Shown here piece after piece: positions 11,801-21,060 of a DNA stretch of 64,000 bases. The notes beneath the pieces are model-generated. The model made no database searches. It saw nothing but the letters and a program-made list of their open reading frames with translations, and had not been told where the DNA came from. This stretch comes from Ligustrum vulgare (Eukaryota; Streptophyta; Magnoliopsida; Lamiales; Oleaceae), in assembly GCA_963555705.1 (NCBI GenBank), contig OY743187.1, forward strand, positions 14,708,133 to 14,772,132. Direction: 5' to 3'. Position numbers and translations under genes: made by a program. Position 1 is the stretch's first letter. Every line of letters starts with the position of its first letter.

Positions 11801-12800
11801 TACCAACGATCTCCAAAGCATGATCATTTCCCATAAACACTGAACCTCCCGAGATGTGTTCATATTGATGGAACCATTCTCTCCTTGGTGTCATGTGCCA
11901 TGTCGCTCCTGAATCGATGAGCCAGACATCGGTGAAATGCTTTCTGCCTTCAACAACAGTCGTTGCCTCGCTGTATAAAATTTCGCCATCATATGAGGTG
12001 CTTGCTACACAACCCTGAGCTTTTGGTATCTCATGTGCCTTCCCTTTGGCTTCTTCATTTCTCTTAAGACTCCAACAATCCCTTTTTAAGTGCCCTTTCT
12101 TGCCACAGTAATGACACTTGGCATTCTTCTTACTTCTGGATTTAGATCTACCTTGGGTATGACTCCCACTGGGGCCACGTTCCGTTGATCTCCCTCTCAT
12201 CATCGTCAAGGCTTCCGCCTGCTGTGAACTAGATAGTCTGTCCTCCTTGTTCTTGCGCCGACTTTCCTCTTCAAGAACCGCAGCTGCAATATCATCGAAG
12301 ACTAGATCTTCTATGTTGTTAGTTAAGTTGATGATGAGTTGATCATACGAATCTGGTAGACTTTGAAGTAGAATTTCAGCACGTTCGCCTGCCTCTATTT
12401 TATGGCCCATTGATGTGAGCTGTGAAAATAGAGTGTTGAGGGTGTTGATGTGGTCTGTCACTGTAGTTGACTCCATCATCCGAAGGGTGTAAAGCCGTCT
12501 CTTTAGGAAAATTTTGTTGTGCAATGATTTGGCCTCGTAGAGCTTCGTTAGGGTGTCCCATATCTCATTTGCTGTTTTCTTTTCCGCCACACTTGACAAT
12601 ACTCCATCAGCAAGTGCTAAGTGCAGATTAGCAATTGCATTGCTATCCATCTCGTTCCACTTGTCATCGTCAGTGATATCCGCGGGCCTCTCTCCAATTG
12701 CCGCCAAGCAGTTATCTTTTCTCAAAACTGCTTTTATTCTCATTTTCCATAACGAGAAATTGTTCCCATTGAACTTTTCAACCTCATACTTTGCTGCCAT
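8862..12800 (-). CDS. Copia gag-pol polyprotein
   Basis: A single intact 1312-residue ORF with the Copia domain order. Residues 1 to about 200 are gag of the UBN2/DUF4219 type. A CCHC zinc knuckle (CHYCGKKGHLKRDC) lies near residue 230. The aspartic protease motif (LIDSGATWH) is near 295. The integrase has its HHCC site at about 431-464, then core acidic residues in HSDVW (about 491), RTDNGGEY (about 550) and NGVAERMNR (about 588). The reverse transcriptase carries YVDDM near 993. RNase H contains DSDYAGD and ends near ADMFTKP (about 1291). Protein wording and order place it near tobacco Tnt1 (Tork lineage). It encodes what is needed for reverse transcription and integration of its own RNA. 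No stop or frameshift is present, so the copy could be autonomous. Confidence 0.95.
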   Translation of the reverse strand: MAAKYEVEKFNGNNFSLWKMRIKAVLRKDNCLAAIGERPADITDDDKWNEMDSNAIANLHLALADGVLSSVAEKKTANEIWDTLTKLYEAKSLHNKIFLKRRLYTLRMMESTTVTDHINTLNTLFSQLTSMGHKIEAGERAEILLQSLPDSYDQLIINLTNNIEDLVFDDIAAAVLEEESRRKNKEDRLSSSQQAEALTMMRGRSTERGPSGSHTQGRSKSRSKKNAKCHYCGKKGHLKRDCWSLKRNEEAKGKAHEIPKAQGCVASTSYDGEILYSEATTVVEGRKHFTDVWLIDSGATWHMTPRREWFHQYEHISGGSVFMGNDHALEIVGICTIKLKMYDGTICTIKEVRHVKGLKKNLLSLGQLDSIGCKTHVQAGTMKIVKGALVVMKAEKIAANLYMLKGDTLQEGEASVASAGSAEELTMMWHRKLGHMSERGLKILSEQDLLPGLKKVSLPFCEHCVTSKQHRLKFGTSTTRSKAILELVHSDVWQAPVMSLGGAKYFVSFIDDYSRRCWVYPIKKKADVFEVFKIYKARVELESEKKIKCLRTDNGGEYTGNEFNTFCEQEGIKRHFTTAYTPQQNGVAERMNRTLLERTRAMLRTAGLAKSFWAEAVKTACYVINRSPSTAIDLKTPMEMWTGKPADYSHLHVFGSPVYVMYNVRETSKLDSKSRKCIFLGYADGIKGYRLWDPTAHKVIISRDVIFTEGKVQENDSTFKEPETTTVEVEVENREEQEVWDSSEAAPEHEEGEQAEFTVPEIRRSTRERKEPAWHSEYIMESNVAYCLLTEDGEPSTFHEALNSQEVSQWMEAMQEEIEALHKNKTWDLVSLPQGRKAIGNKWVYKIKRNGNDHVERYRARLVVKGYAQKEGIDFNEIFSPVVRLTTVRVLLAMCATLDLHLEQLDVKTAFLHGELEEEIYMLQPEGFEEKGKENLVCRLNKSLYGLKQAPRCWYKRFDSFIMSLGYNRLSADPCAYCKRFGDGNFIILLLYVDDMLVAGPNKDCLKDLKAQLAREFEMKDLGTANKILGMQIHRDRNNRKIWLSQKNYLKKILRRFNMQDCKPISTPLLINFKLSSSMSPSSEAERMEMSRVPYASAVGSLMFAMICTRPDIAQAVGAVSRYMANPGREHWNMVKRILRYVKGTSNVALCYGGSEFNVRGYVDSDYAGDPDKSKSTTGYVFTLAGGAVSWGSKLQSIVATSTTEAEYVAATQASKEAIWLQMLMEELGHKQEKISLFCESQSALHLAKNPAFHPRTKHIRVQYHFVREKVEEGSVDIQKIHTEDNLADMFTKPINADKFTWSRSSIGLAEA

Positions 12801-12944
12801 TTTTGTTCACGACTTGGTAATAATACCGAGTGATAGTGAACACCGACCCTACGCAAACCAATCTCAAGAAATCTTTTCTGATGTGGAAGATCAGACAAAG
12901 CTGCAACCACAGAGCATACTAAGAATTTCAAAAGATGTAACCAG

Positions 12945-12956
12945 GCTCTGATACCA
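12945..12956 (-). other. Primer-binding site of the Copia element (tRNA-iMet type)
   Basis: The minus strand reads TGGTATCAGAGC two bases inside the 5' LTR. This is the common complement of the 3' end of initiator methionine tRNA. Confidence 0.9.
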
Positions 12957-12958
12957 CT

Positions 12959-13464
12959 TGTTAGGAAAGGCGTGGATCGCGTTGGTCAACAAGTATAGTG
13001 GAATTGAGAAAATGCGGTTAAATGGAACACAAGTATTTACGTGGTTCACCAATAATGGCTACGTCCACGGGCAAGTATAGGAGGATTTCACTATAGTAGG
13101 AGAATTACAACAACATTCTCTCTAAATACAAGGAGATAACAATATTTAACCTCTCTTGTAATAGGAGAAAACAAAGTAGGAAAATACTTAGGAGAAAACA
13201 ATTTATTTCTCTCTAATATTTCTCTCTTCTAACAAATTTCTCTCTACTACTTTCACTCTCTATTTTCCTCTCTACTTGGTGCATTTTACATTGAGGTTTT
13301 ACCCTCTATTTATAGGGAAAGTTTGGACAAAAAATCAACAATGGAATGAATAAAATAGGTGTGAACATAGACTAGATTGTAGGCTAAATTTGTGGGCTAT
13401 TGGTGGCTTACCAAATTCAACAAAGTTGGCTCACCAAATTCAACAAATGGCTTTATTTTCCACA
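12959..13464 (-). repeat. 5' LTR of the Copia element
   Basis: 506 bp. On the minus strand it begins TGTGGAAAATAAAG and ends CCTAACA. It would carry the promoter for the element's RNA; the CTATTTATAG word near 13309-13318 is a possible TATA-like box. Confidence 0.93.
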
Positions 13465-14752
13465 CCCACTTCATTGACAATAATAAGGCTACTGTTATGA
13501 CTGATTACCTCATCAATAGGTTCAATGTTCTGATATAATGCATCCAAAAATGAGAAAGATTTTGCATAGTCATGAAGATGGAACCAGATAACTGCCTGCA
13601 ATCAGATTCAATGCACATTAAAATACGCGAGGAAAGATTATATCACTCAACTCAAGAGCAACGCTAACATCAAGAGAACATACCATGTTGAACGTAGACA
13701 CTGAACTGTTTAACTCATCGCTGTAAACAACTGGTGAACTATATAATTGATGCAACAAATCATTACTTCCTTCCACTCCAGCTGTAATTTTGCTTCCATC
13801 AAACCCAATAACATCTAAATGTTCTCTAGATGCACATGTAATCTCTTTGCTCCGTTTCTAGATTGAATAAAATAAGTCAATAGAGCTTAGAATATGAAGA
13901 TCTTAACACTGGCGTACTTATATATCTACTATTAAGAACATTATGTCAATTAACAAGGACCAAAAATAGGTAAAGGTTTGGTCCCCACCGCTGTTTGTTT
14001 AATTGGGGAAATTGATGGGTAGTTGGTGGAATCAGAATCAGATGTCATCTACTACAACAATATTACATATTAAAATGGTCGTGTGTGTCTGTCGTGTTTT
14101 AATCTGTACATGTATGCATATATATTCCACAACGTGAAAATCGTGAGAGGGAAAGGAGAGTTACAATTCATATAAAGAGTGAGAGACAGATATAGGGTAA
14201 ACAGTTGAACATAGTAAATGCATAAAAAAGGATAGAAAATTGAGCATATACTCGAAATCCTTATTCAACACTTTAAGCTAATCTTAGGAGACAAAGTAAA
14301 GCTTTAGTACAATTATCAGACAATTGTGTAACTACAAATATTCAATATGCAATTTTTTAGAAAGTGCTTTGTATAAATGTTTTGCATGCTATATAACACT
14401 TATAGCAAAGGACATTAAATAACTGTCAGAAGGTTCAAACACTTTTCTTATGTTAATAATTTCTTTTCGGAGAACCAAGATTAATTTCATAAATTTAATA
14501 GAAAGGAAGCAACATATACAGCCAAAGCTTTCACTAACTAGTAACATCGGGCATTATACATGAATTTCAGCATTCTCTGACAGAATCCTATTTGACATAG
14601 TTTTTATACCTTCACGACAGTATAGTTTTTGAATCAATAAATCAATGCACGTTTAATACTAGTCAATTTCTGGTATAATACTCACTACATGACTCGTGTC
14701 AAGATTTTCAGACTTTCATTTTTCAAATTTTTAAGTGTTTTGCTAATTTACC

Positions 14753-14935
14753 CCATGTTTGATGCCCATTTCAAAAAGAAAATGGTTTTTTGAATAGTGA
14801 TTTTTTTTGGGGGATGAATGGGTAAAAAATAGGGAAAAGTTATGGGTTTACTCGCAGAATAGTTTATTCTGTATTTTTGATGTTGAAAACTAGTATGAGA
14901 AGAAAGAGTTTCGAAAAAATGGGAATCAAACAGGA
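14753..14935. mobile_element. Short MITE-like inverted-repeat element
   Basis: CCATGTTTGATGCCCATTT at the left is inverted at the right as AAATGGGAATCAAACAGG. The pair encloses about 150 bases without an ORF. No convincing target duplication was found, so the superfamily is left open. Confidence 0.5.
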
Positions 14936-15360
14936 GCTTATAATCCTTATAAGAAATGGGAATTACTCAACAATTGGTCCTACAATGTGTATATCACAAA
15001 AAGTGAAAAACTAAATAAGAAAAATGAAATCTGCCCAATAGTAATGTAGCTTCCAAGGTTGACATGATTCTCCTAATATTCTATAATGAAACCACTTGAA
15101 AAAGCTTGTTGCAGAAAAGAATCCAGTCAGAAACATAAATGTCTTTAAATACTCATATATGAATCTCTGCCATCTCCACATCAAACATCAATACCATAGA
15201 GAATCCATGCTTACACAACCATATCAGGTTTGCTTGTTTAGAGACATTAAATAATATCAACAGTGCATCCAGTAACTAGGATTCTCCCAAATAATCTTGC
15301 TTCACAGGGCAGGAAAAAATCCACACGCTATATAGGCACAGGTAGGTTATCAAGAGCTTA

Positions 15361-15480
15361 TTTGGGAGAGATTTTTCCAAGTTAAAAGTGATTTTTTTTT
15401 TTTTTTTTGGAATGTGTGGTTAAAAAGTAGGGATAAATTATGTGTGGTTGAAAATGATTTTGGGAAAAATCTCACCAAGA
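15361..15480. mobile_element. Short MITE-like inverted-repeat element
   Basis: TTTGGGAGAGATTTTTCC at the left faces GGGAAAAATCTCACCAAGA at the right. The pair encloses a poly-T tract and about 80 other bases. No target duplication was identified. Confidence 0.45.
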
Positions 15481-16837
15481 CAACTCTAAATGAACAACAA
15501 GTTGCTACTTATGTTTATTAAAAGATGTTGTCTAAACTACAAACCTTGACATTTTCAAGTGCTTTAATAAGCCTCCTAGGATTTGAATAGCCATCTCGAA
15601 TATTCTCTGCAATTGCAATGTTATGAAGAACCTAAAATGGCAAAGGAATAACAAATAAGCAACACGAGTGGAACTTTCTACGGAACAAGTAACTCATATT
15701 TACACCATAGCAAACAATAAAACACGTGAATGGAGTTTGTTGTATGCCTATATATTCTACAGCAATTTGTCAGCAGTCAAGACAACAGCCAGTCAAACTG
15801 ATCATATGACCCACCAAAAGAAAATCAAGCTTAAATCAAACTGTAAATAATATAAACCTATCTTTTTCTTTTTGTCAGAAGTGCATTGCATCATAAAGAA
15901 ATGAGATATTATTCTTAAAAACCAAAGCATTGTTTTTTTTACAAACAATCACAACACTATTTCATTAATAGATAACCTGAGTGTTTTTATATGGAACATA
16001 CACTTAACAAGTTCCATCAAAACCACTAAGATGAAGTCCATAATCAAGATGTGATTCAACCCCTCTTCAACAAAAACCAATCTAAACCTGCAATATGAAT
16101 GAGTAAGCTAGCATTCAAACCACTTTTGAACAGTCCAATTTGGTGCTCCCAAAACCAGTGCAACTCACCATTCCATGCCCTACTTGATATCAATGAAAAA
16201 TTAATGGCATTTCTAGTGAGATCTTGAGTGTCACGGTTCTATATTATTTATTTAAAGATAAAATTTTATCTTTGAATTAATTTAAGGTTGAAATAAAGCT
16301 GCAATATGTTGCCGAATTAGGTGCATATTTTTTTGTTTCTGTTTGTTCCAATTTATTTGCTGGGTTTTTCCTATTTATGGGGAATCAACTTTAAGATTTC
16401 TCTGTTTTTAAGCTCGTTATGAATAAGCAACAGAGGTCGTATTGAAAATCAATCAAGCTTTGGGCTGTTTAGAGGTGCTAATCCGTCAAGATATTAGCAA
16501 CTTATTTTCTTTTATTTGTTAATTTCTTCTCCCAAAAGTATTGAGCTTCTAACATTGTGATGTGTCGAGAGTAAGGGAAAAAATTGCAATTTTATTTCTT
16601 AATTATAAAGATATATACAAGAATATTAAAAGGGTTTACATTCTAGTGCCTAATGTCTAATAGTATTCTACATTGGTATAATAATAACCAAAAACTATAT
16701 AAATTTCAACACACACTGACACACATACATACCCCCTTCAAGTTGGTGCGTAAATATCACACGTCCAACTTGGACATTGTTGTATTGAATGGATCACTAG
16801 CAACTCCATGTGTCATGAGGTCGGCTAGTTGGAATTT

Positions 16838-17510
16838 CTATGCTTTTGGAGTCGAGTAGTTTGTATCGAGTTCAACATGCTTTGTTCGATCATGTTGCGC
16901 CGAATTGTTCGCTATCTCAATAACAACTATGTTGTCACAAATGAGTAACATGGGCCTGTTCGAACCAAGATCGAGATCACCAAGAAGAAGTTTCAACCAT
17001 GTTAGTTCGATAGTTGCATGGTGCAATGCACGATATTTTGCATCCGCACTAGATAGTAAAATCAAATTTTGCTTCTTGCTTCTTCAAGTCACTAGATTTT
17101 CCCCAACAAATGACACATATCCTGACGTATATTTTCTATCCACTCTTGACGCAGTAAAATCAGGATTTGTGTAACTCACAATGTCATATGCTCCTGTTTA
17201 GATTACATGATGCTCTTGCCCGGAAAAGATTTCAAATATGCCAAAATACGATTTATTGCACTTGTGCCGATCACTGGGGTTTATGCATGAACTGACTCAC
17301 AACGATCACTGCATAGAAAATATCAGGTCTTGTGTGAGTCAAACAGATCAACACCCTTACTAATCTCTGATATCTCTCTTTGTTTGTAGTATTCTAATCA
17401 GGATAGATATCCCGTAAATCATCTCAATAGGTGTGTCTACCGGAGTACAAGCTGACATGCATGTTTTTGCCAAAAGATCAAGTACATACTTATGTTGGCA
17501 AAGAAATAGC
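16838..17510 (-). pseudogene. Copia RT/RNase H remnant (C-terminal part)
   Basis: Recognisable pieces in order are KYVLDLLAKT (end of the RT region, beside the inserted element), YTSGYVSF, SSADAKYRAL, WLKLLLGDL and CDNIVVIEIANN followed by HDRTKHVEL. These match the Copia RNase H pattern but with substitutions and stops. It continues the RT fragment on the far side of the nested element. Confidence 0.75.
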
Positions 17511-17515
17511 CTTTG

Positions 17516-18336
17516 TGATGTGATCCGGGATAGGAGCTCAAAGGAGAAGTCAAGTCACGGACGACGCAACAACATTCGACATAGGAAAATGAACAATTTT
17601 CATGTTGGAAGCTAGTCGAGACGACGAGTGGATCAACCTCATTCAATGCGTCGAAGAAAAGTGTGAAATCACAAATTCACGGCCGTAACATACACTACTC
17701 ACGGTCGTAACTTACAGTGTCACGGCCGTAATGCAGTCTCTGCCAAATTATGAATTTCCGAGGGAAAAAGGATTTACGGCCGTAAATAAAGTCTCACGAC
17801 CGTAACTGAGAATCAGAAAGCTTCTTACGGCCGTAAGTGATGTTGTCACGACCGTAAGTTAGGATTTTCGCAAATAATGCGGATTTTTAATTCCTTTTCC
17901 AGTTTTTAGCTATTTTAGGTTAGTTAAAACTCTATTTTGAGTCCATTAGCACTAGGGTTTTATTTTCCTTATTTTTAGCAATTTGTTTCCTAGTTTAATT
18001 AGAACTCTTAACCTAGATTTTGACCCTATTTATAGGGATGTAATTTTCATTATTCGTTAGACTTTAATACACAACTTTGATAATATTAATTGAGAGGCTA
18101 TTTGCTTTCACAACCTTTATTCTTTATTGAATAAAATTCGAACTTGCGAGTTAATCTTGTTTGTTCAAATCTCGGTGAGAATTATTATTGTTTGTGATCA
18201 AGAGGTCAATATATCCCAGTGATTGTATTGGTTGCTTGGTTCAATTAATTTTAATTGGATCCATAAATCGAGGTTCTTGGGTCGATTCCAATAATTTGTG
18301 GGTTGCGTAGCTACAATTGCTACGTGGTTTGCATCA
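17516..18336 (+). repeat. Left LTR of the inverted-LTR element
   Basis: 821 bp from TGATGTGATCC to GCATCA. It is followed by TC and a tRNA-iMet-type PBS. It carries the seven-copy palindrome array at 17677-17857. Confidence 0.88.
17677..17857. repeat. Seven copies of a 12-bp palindrome-like motif (consensus TTACGGCCGTAA) in the LTR
   Basis: Copies begin at 17677, 17699, 17720, 17774, 17794, 17825 and 17846. Two are perfect TTACGGCCGTAA palindromes at 17774 and 17825. The others are TCACGGCCGTAA, TCACGGTCGTAA or TCACGACCGTAA. The variants differ by C/T or G/A changes, several at CpG sites. They lie in the part of the LTR that would be U3, where regulatory repeats usually sit. Confidence 0.8.
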
Positions 18337-18338
18337 TC

Positions 18339-18350
18339 TGGTATCAGAGC
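18339..18350 (+). other. Primer-binding site next to the left LTR
   Basis: TGGTATCAGAGC lies two bases inside the LTR end, the standard initiator methionine tRNA type. Confidence 0.85.
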
Positions 18351-18972
18351 TTAGGCTCCAAAAATCAAGGTTATATCTTTATTTTGTTTTTCTTGAGTTT
18401 TTTTTTTTATCCAGTTTGATTTTTATGTTTATCATCGAGTCCCATAAAAATCATCCATATCTTGTTGAGTGTTTTGTTTTTCAGTTTTTTTTTTTTTTTG
18501 CGTTCTTCTTGTTCTTGAGTTTGTTGAGTCTTTAATCCAGAAAATCGTTCCAAAAAATTTCAAAAGTGTTTGTTTTGATTAATTCTTATCCGAATTAAGT
18601 TCCGTTTGTTTTATCGTGTTCGTTGTCGAATTTTCGGATTTATAAAAAAAAAAAAAAAGATTATTTTATTTATTTATTTATTTATTCCGAAAATTCACCC
18701 AAAATTCAATATATATATTTCCATTCAAGAACCACTTTCTTGAATTTCCTTAAATTCATGATAAATTCTTGACTTCCAAGTCAAATTAAAATTCTTGATA
18801 TTCTTTCCTTTGGAGTCAAATTCAAGAACCACTTTCTTGAGATTTCTTTAATTCTTGACATTCTCTAAATTTCTTTCTTCCGTTTATTTTTCGAGGAAGA
18901 AAATAAATTCCTTCTTGTTAGTTGGTGTCTAGATAATCTATTCTTGAGTTTTCTTGAATTGCCACATAAGGG

Positions 18973-19554
18973 ATGGATTATGATCCGGATTCTTTGTTCC
19001 AAACTAGATGTTATGTGAGACAAAAGGTGTGCAGTTTGGCAATTGATAGAGAGTGCTTCACTAATTTTGCTAATATCACCATGGTTGAAAAATTGAGATT
19101 ATCTCTAATACCGCACAGTAGACCTTATTGTGTGACGTGGATGAGGGAATTTGGAAAGTTCCATGTAACCAAGCAAGTCCTAGTGACTATCACCCGAGGA
19201 AAATATATTGATGACGTATTTTGTGATGTAGTGCCTTTAAGGTCTTGTCATATTTTATTGGGAAAATCATGGAGTCGTATGAGGGAAGCAATTTATTATA
19301 AGAGTATGCACATATACAGGATTCTTACGAGAGGGAAAACATTCACACTGTATGGGTTGACACTCGAGGAAGCACTAGACGATTCGAGGAAGGTAAAAAA
19401 AGAGAGTGAGAGGAAAGTTGTAGTGAGATTGCAAGAGGATCCTCGAGATAGGGATGTTGAGAAGGAGGGAAAGCTGAAACTAGAAACGGTTGATCAAATT
19501 CCAAAATTTGAAGTAGAAGATGAAGAATTGGGTAGTAAGGAGGTGAATGAATAA
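18973..19554 (+). pseudogene. Gypsy-type aspartic protease-like ORF inside the inverted-LTR element
   Basis: 193 residues starting MDYDPDSLFQ. Residues about 10-105 match the protease region of the Gypsy element at 51777-52253 segment by segment: QTRCYVRQKVCSLAID with HTRCFVNNKVCSLIID, TMVEKL with TLVKKL, and DVFCDVVPLRSCHILLGKSW with DRVVCDVVPMHAGHILLSGPW. The catalytic DGGS/DSG-type site is changed to DRECF, so activity is unlikely. The C-terminal half is charged, rich in E, K and D. Gag, RT and integrase are absent, so the element could move only with help from elsewhere. The ATG is the first in a long open frame; the true upstream extent is unknown. Confidence 0.7.
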
Positions 19555-19786
19555 GGAAATAAAATTGTGGAAGAGGTGATTGAGGATGAAGGTGTGGTTG
19601 AAAATAAAAATTTAGAAGAGATAGTTGAGCTTGAAAATGTGGAGTTAGAAGAGGTGGATGAATATGAGAAAAGAAATAGAAGAGATTGAGCAAGAAGTTG
19701 CAACAAAGGAAGGAGGTGAAGAGAAGAACCTCGTTGTTAGGGAAGAGGATTTGGAGATGATATACCATGAGTACAAGGATTCATAT

Positions 19787-19797
19787 CTCTGATACCA
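19787..19797 (-). other. Inverted primer-binding-site copy next to the right LTR
   Basis: CTCTGATACCA on the plus strand, followed by GA and then the inverted LTR. It equals the last 11 bases of initiator methionine tRNA as DNA. Identity between the two arms ends here. Confidence 0.8.
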
Positions 19798-19799
19798 GA

Positions 19800-20639
19800 T
19801 GATGCAAACCACGTAGCAATTGTAGCTACGCAACCCACAAATTATTGGAATCGACCCAAGAACCTCGATTTATGGATCCAATTAAAATTAATTGAACTAA
19901 GCAACCAATACAATCACTGGGATATATTGACCTCTTGATCACAAACAATAATAATTCTCACCGAGATTTGAACAAACAAGATTAACTCGCAAGTTCGAAT
20001 TTTATTCAATAAAGAATAAAGGTTGTGAAAGCAAATAGCCTCTCAATTAATATTATCAAAGTTGTGTATTAAAGTCTAACGAATAATGAAAATTACATCC
20101 CTATAAATAGGGTCAAAATCTAGGTTAAGAGTTCTAATTAAACTAGGAAACAAATTGCTAAAAATAAGGAAAATAAAACCCTAGTGCTAATGGACTCAAA
20201 ATAGAGTTTTAACTAACCTAAAATAGCTAAAAACTGGAAAAGGAATAAAAATACGAAAAAGGAATTAAAAATCCGCATTATTTGCGAAAATCCTAACTTA
20301 CGGCCGTGACAACATCACTTACGGCCGTAAGAAGCTTTCTGATTCTCAGTTACGGCCATGAGACTTTATTTACGGCCGTAAATCCTTTTTCCCTCGGAAA
20401 TTCATAATTTGGCAGAGACTGCATTACGGCCATGACACTGTAAGTTACGGTCGTGAGTAGTGTATGTTACGGCCGTGAATTTGTGATTTCACAATTTTCT
20501 TCGACGCATTGAATGAGGTTGATCCACTCGTCGTCTCGACTAGCTTCCAACATGGAAATTGTTCATTTTCCTATGTCGAATGTTGTTGCGTCGTCCGTAA
20601 CTTGACTTCTCCTTTGAGCTCCTATCCCGGATCACATCA
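19800..20639 (-). repeat. Right LTR of the inverted-LTR element (reverse orientation)
   Basis: 840 bp, beginning TGATGCAAACC and ending GGATCACATCA on the plus strand. It holds the mirrored palindrome array at about 20298-20479, where several CG dinucleotides have become CA or TG. Confidence 0.88.
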
Positions 20640-20644
20640 CTTTG

Positions 20645-21060
20645 CTTGGATTGAGAAACCTCGACACCCAAGAAATACTTCAAAATGCCCAAATCTTTCA
20701 TTTCAAATTCATTTGTCAAATCAAATAACTCAAAAAATTCTCAATTTTACTGGAGCCCGGTAACAATCATACAATCCACATAAACAATAAGCAAAGTAAT
20801 ATCATGACCATCTCTTTTATAGAATAGAGCATGGTAAGCTAAGGCCTGCTTGAACCCGTACTTCATAGAACAACTCAATCTTCCAAACCACACCCTTGGT
20901 GATTGTTTCAGCCCATATAGGGTCTTCTTCAATTTACACACTTTGAACTTAGACGTGGTGTCATATACACTTTCTCTGTCAGATCACCATGAAGAAAGAC
21001 ATTTCTAATATCAAGTTGCCTCAACGGCCAATCAAAGTTAATAGCTAGAGAGAGTACAAC
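20645..21060 (-). pseudogene. Copia RT remnant (N-terminal part)
   Basis: The minus strand reads [19 protein letters not shown], then LLIVYVDCMIVTG, where the usual YVDD catalytic motif has become YVDC, then KYFLGVEVSQSKQ up to the nested insertion. Upstream, near 20950-21050, [14 protein letters not shown] is a changed form of the Copia DVKNAFLHG motif. Stops interrupt it. It belongs to the same old Copia element as 16838-17510. Confidence 0.8.

Larger units (their letters stand above)
8288..13464 (-). mobile_element. Complete, young Tnt1/Tork-like Copia LTR retrotransposon
   Basis: Two 506-bp LTRs (8288-8793 and 12959-13464) start TG and end CA. I find one difference between them (C or A near 8659 and its partner). 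The 5-bp target duplication CCCAC lies at 8283-8287 and 13465-13469. Read on the minus strand, the LTR is followed by a PBS (12945-12956), one long gag-pol ORF and a purine tract (GTGGGAGAAA) before the 3' LTR. It sits in intron 4 of the CNOT10-like gene, in the same orientation as that gene. Near-identical LTRs and an intact ORF indicate recent insertion. Confidence 0.95.
13858..15544 (-). other. Intron 2 of the CNOT10-like gene
   Basis: No coding sequence is seen. Two short inverted-repeat elements (14753-14935 and 15361-15480) lie in it; the rest is ordinary AT-rich intron. Confidence 0.55.
17516..20639. mobile_element. LTR retroelement with its two LTRs in inverted orientation
   Basis: The left LTR (17516-18336, 821 bp) starts TGATGTGATCC and ends TTTGCATCA. 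The right LTR (19800-20639, 840 bp) is its reverse complement, not a direct copy. The whole unit is flanked by CTTTG at 17511-17515 and 20640-20644. Removing the unit plus one CTTTG restores the Copia RT reading across the site. A primer-binding site lies inside each LTR (18339-18350, and inverted at 19787-19797). The 1.4-kb centre holds a protease-like ORF at 18973. The 19-bp length difference is explained by an extra segment near 20240-20260 in the right arm. It is probably a non-autonomous derivative of a Gypsy family related to the element at 47656-54725, whose LTR also starts TGATGTGATCC and ends CATCA. Confidence 0.9.

Noticed and set aside
8719..12951. Several plus-strand ORFs of 60-130 residues
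   Set aside because: All lie opposite the intact Copia gag-pol ORF and resemble nothing known.
18339..18350. Possible tRNA gene from the TGGTATCAGAGC word, also at 12945 and 56793
   Set aside because: Only primer-binding sites; no cloverleaf, A box or B box surrounds them.
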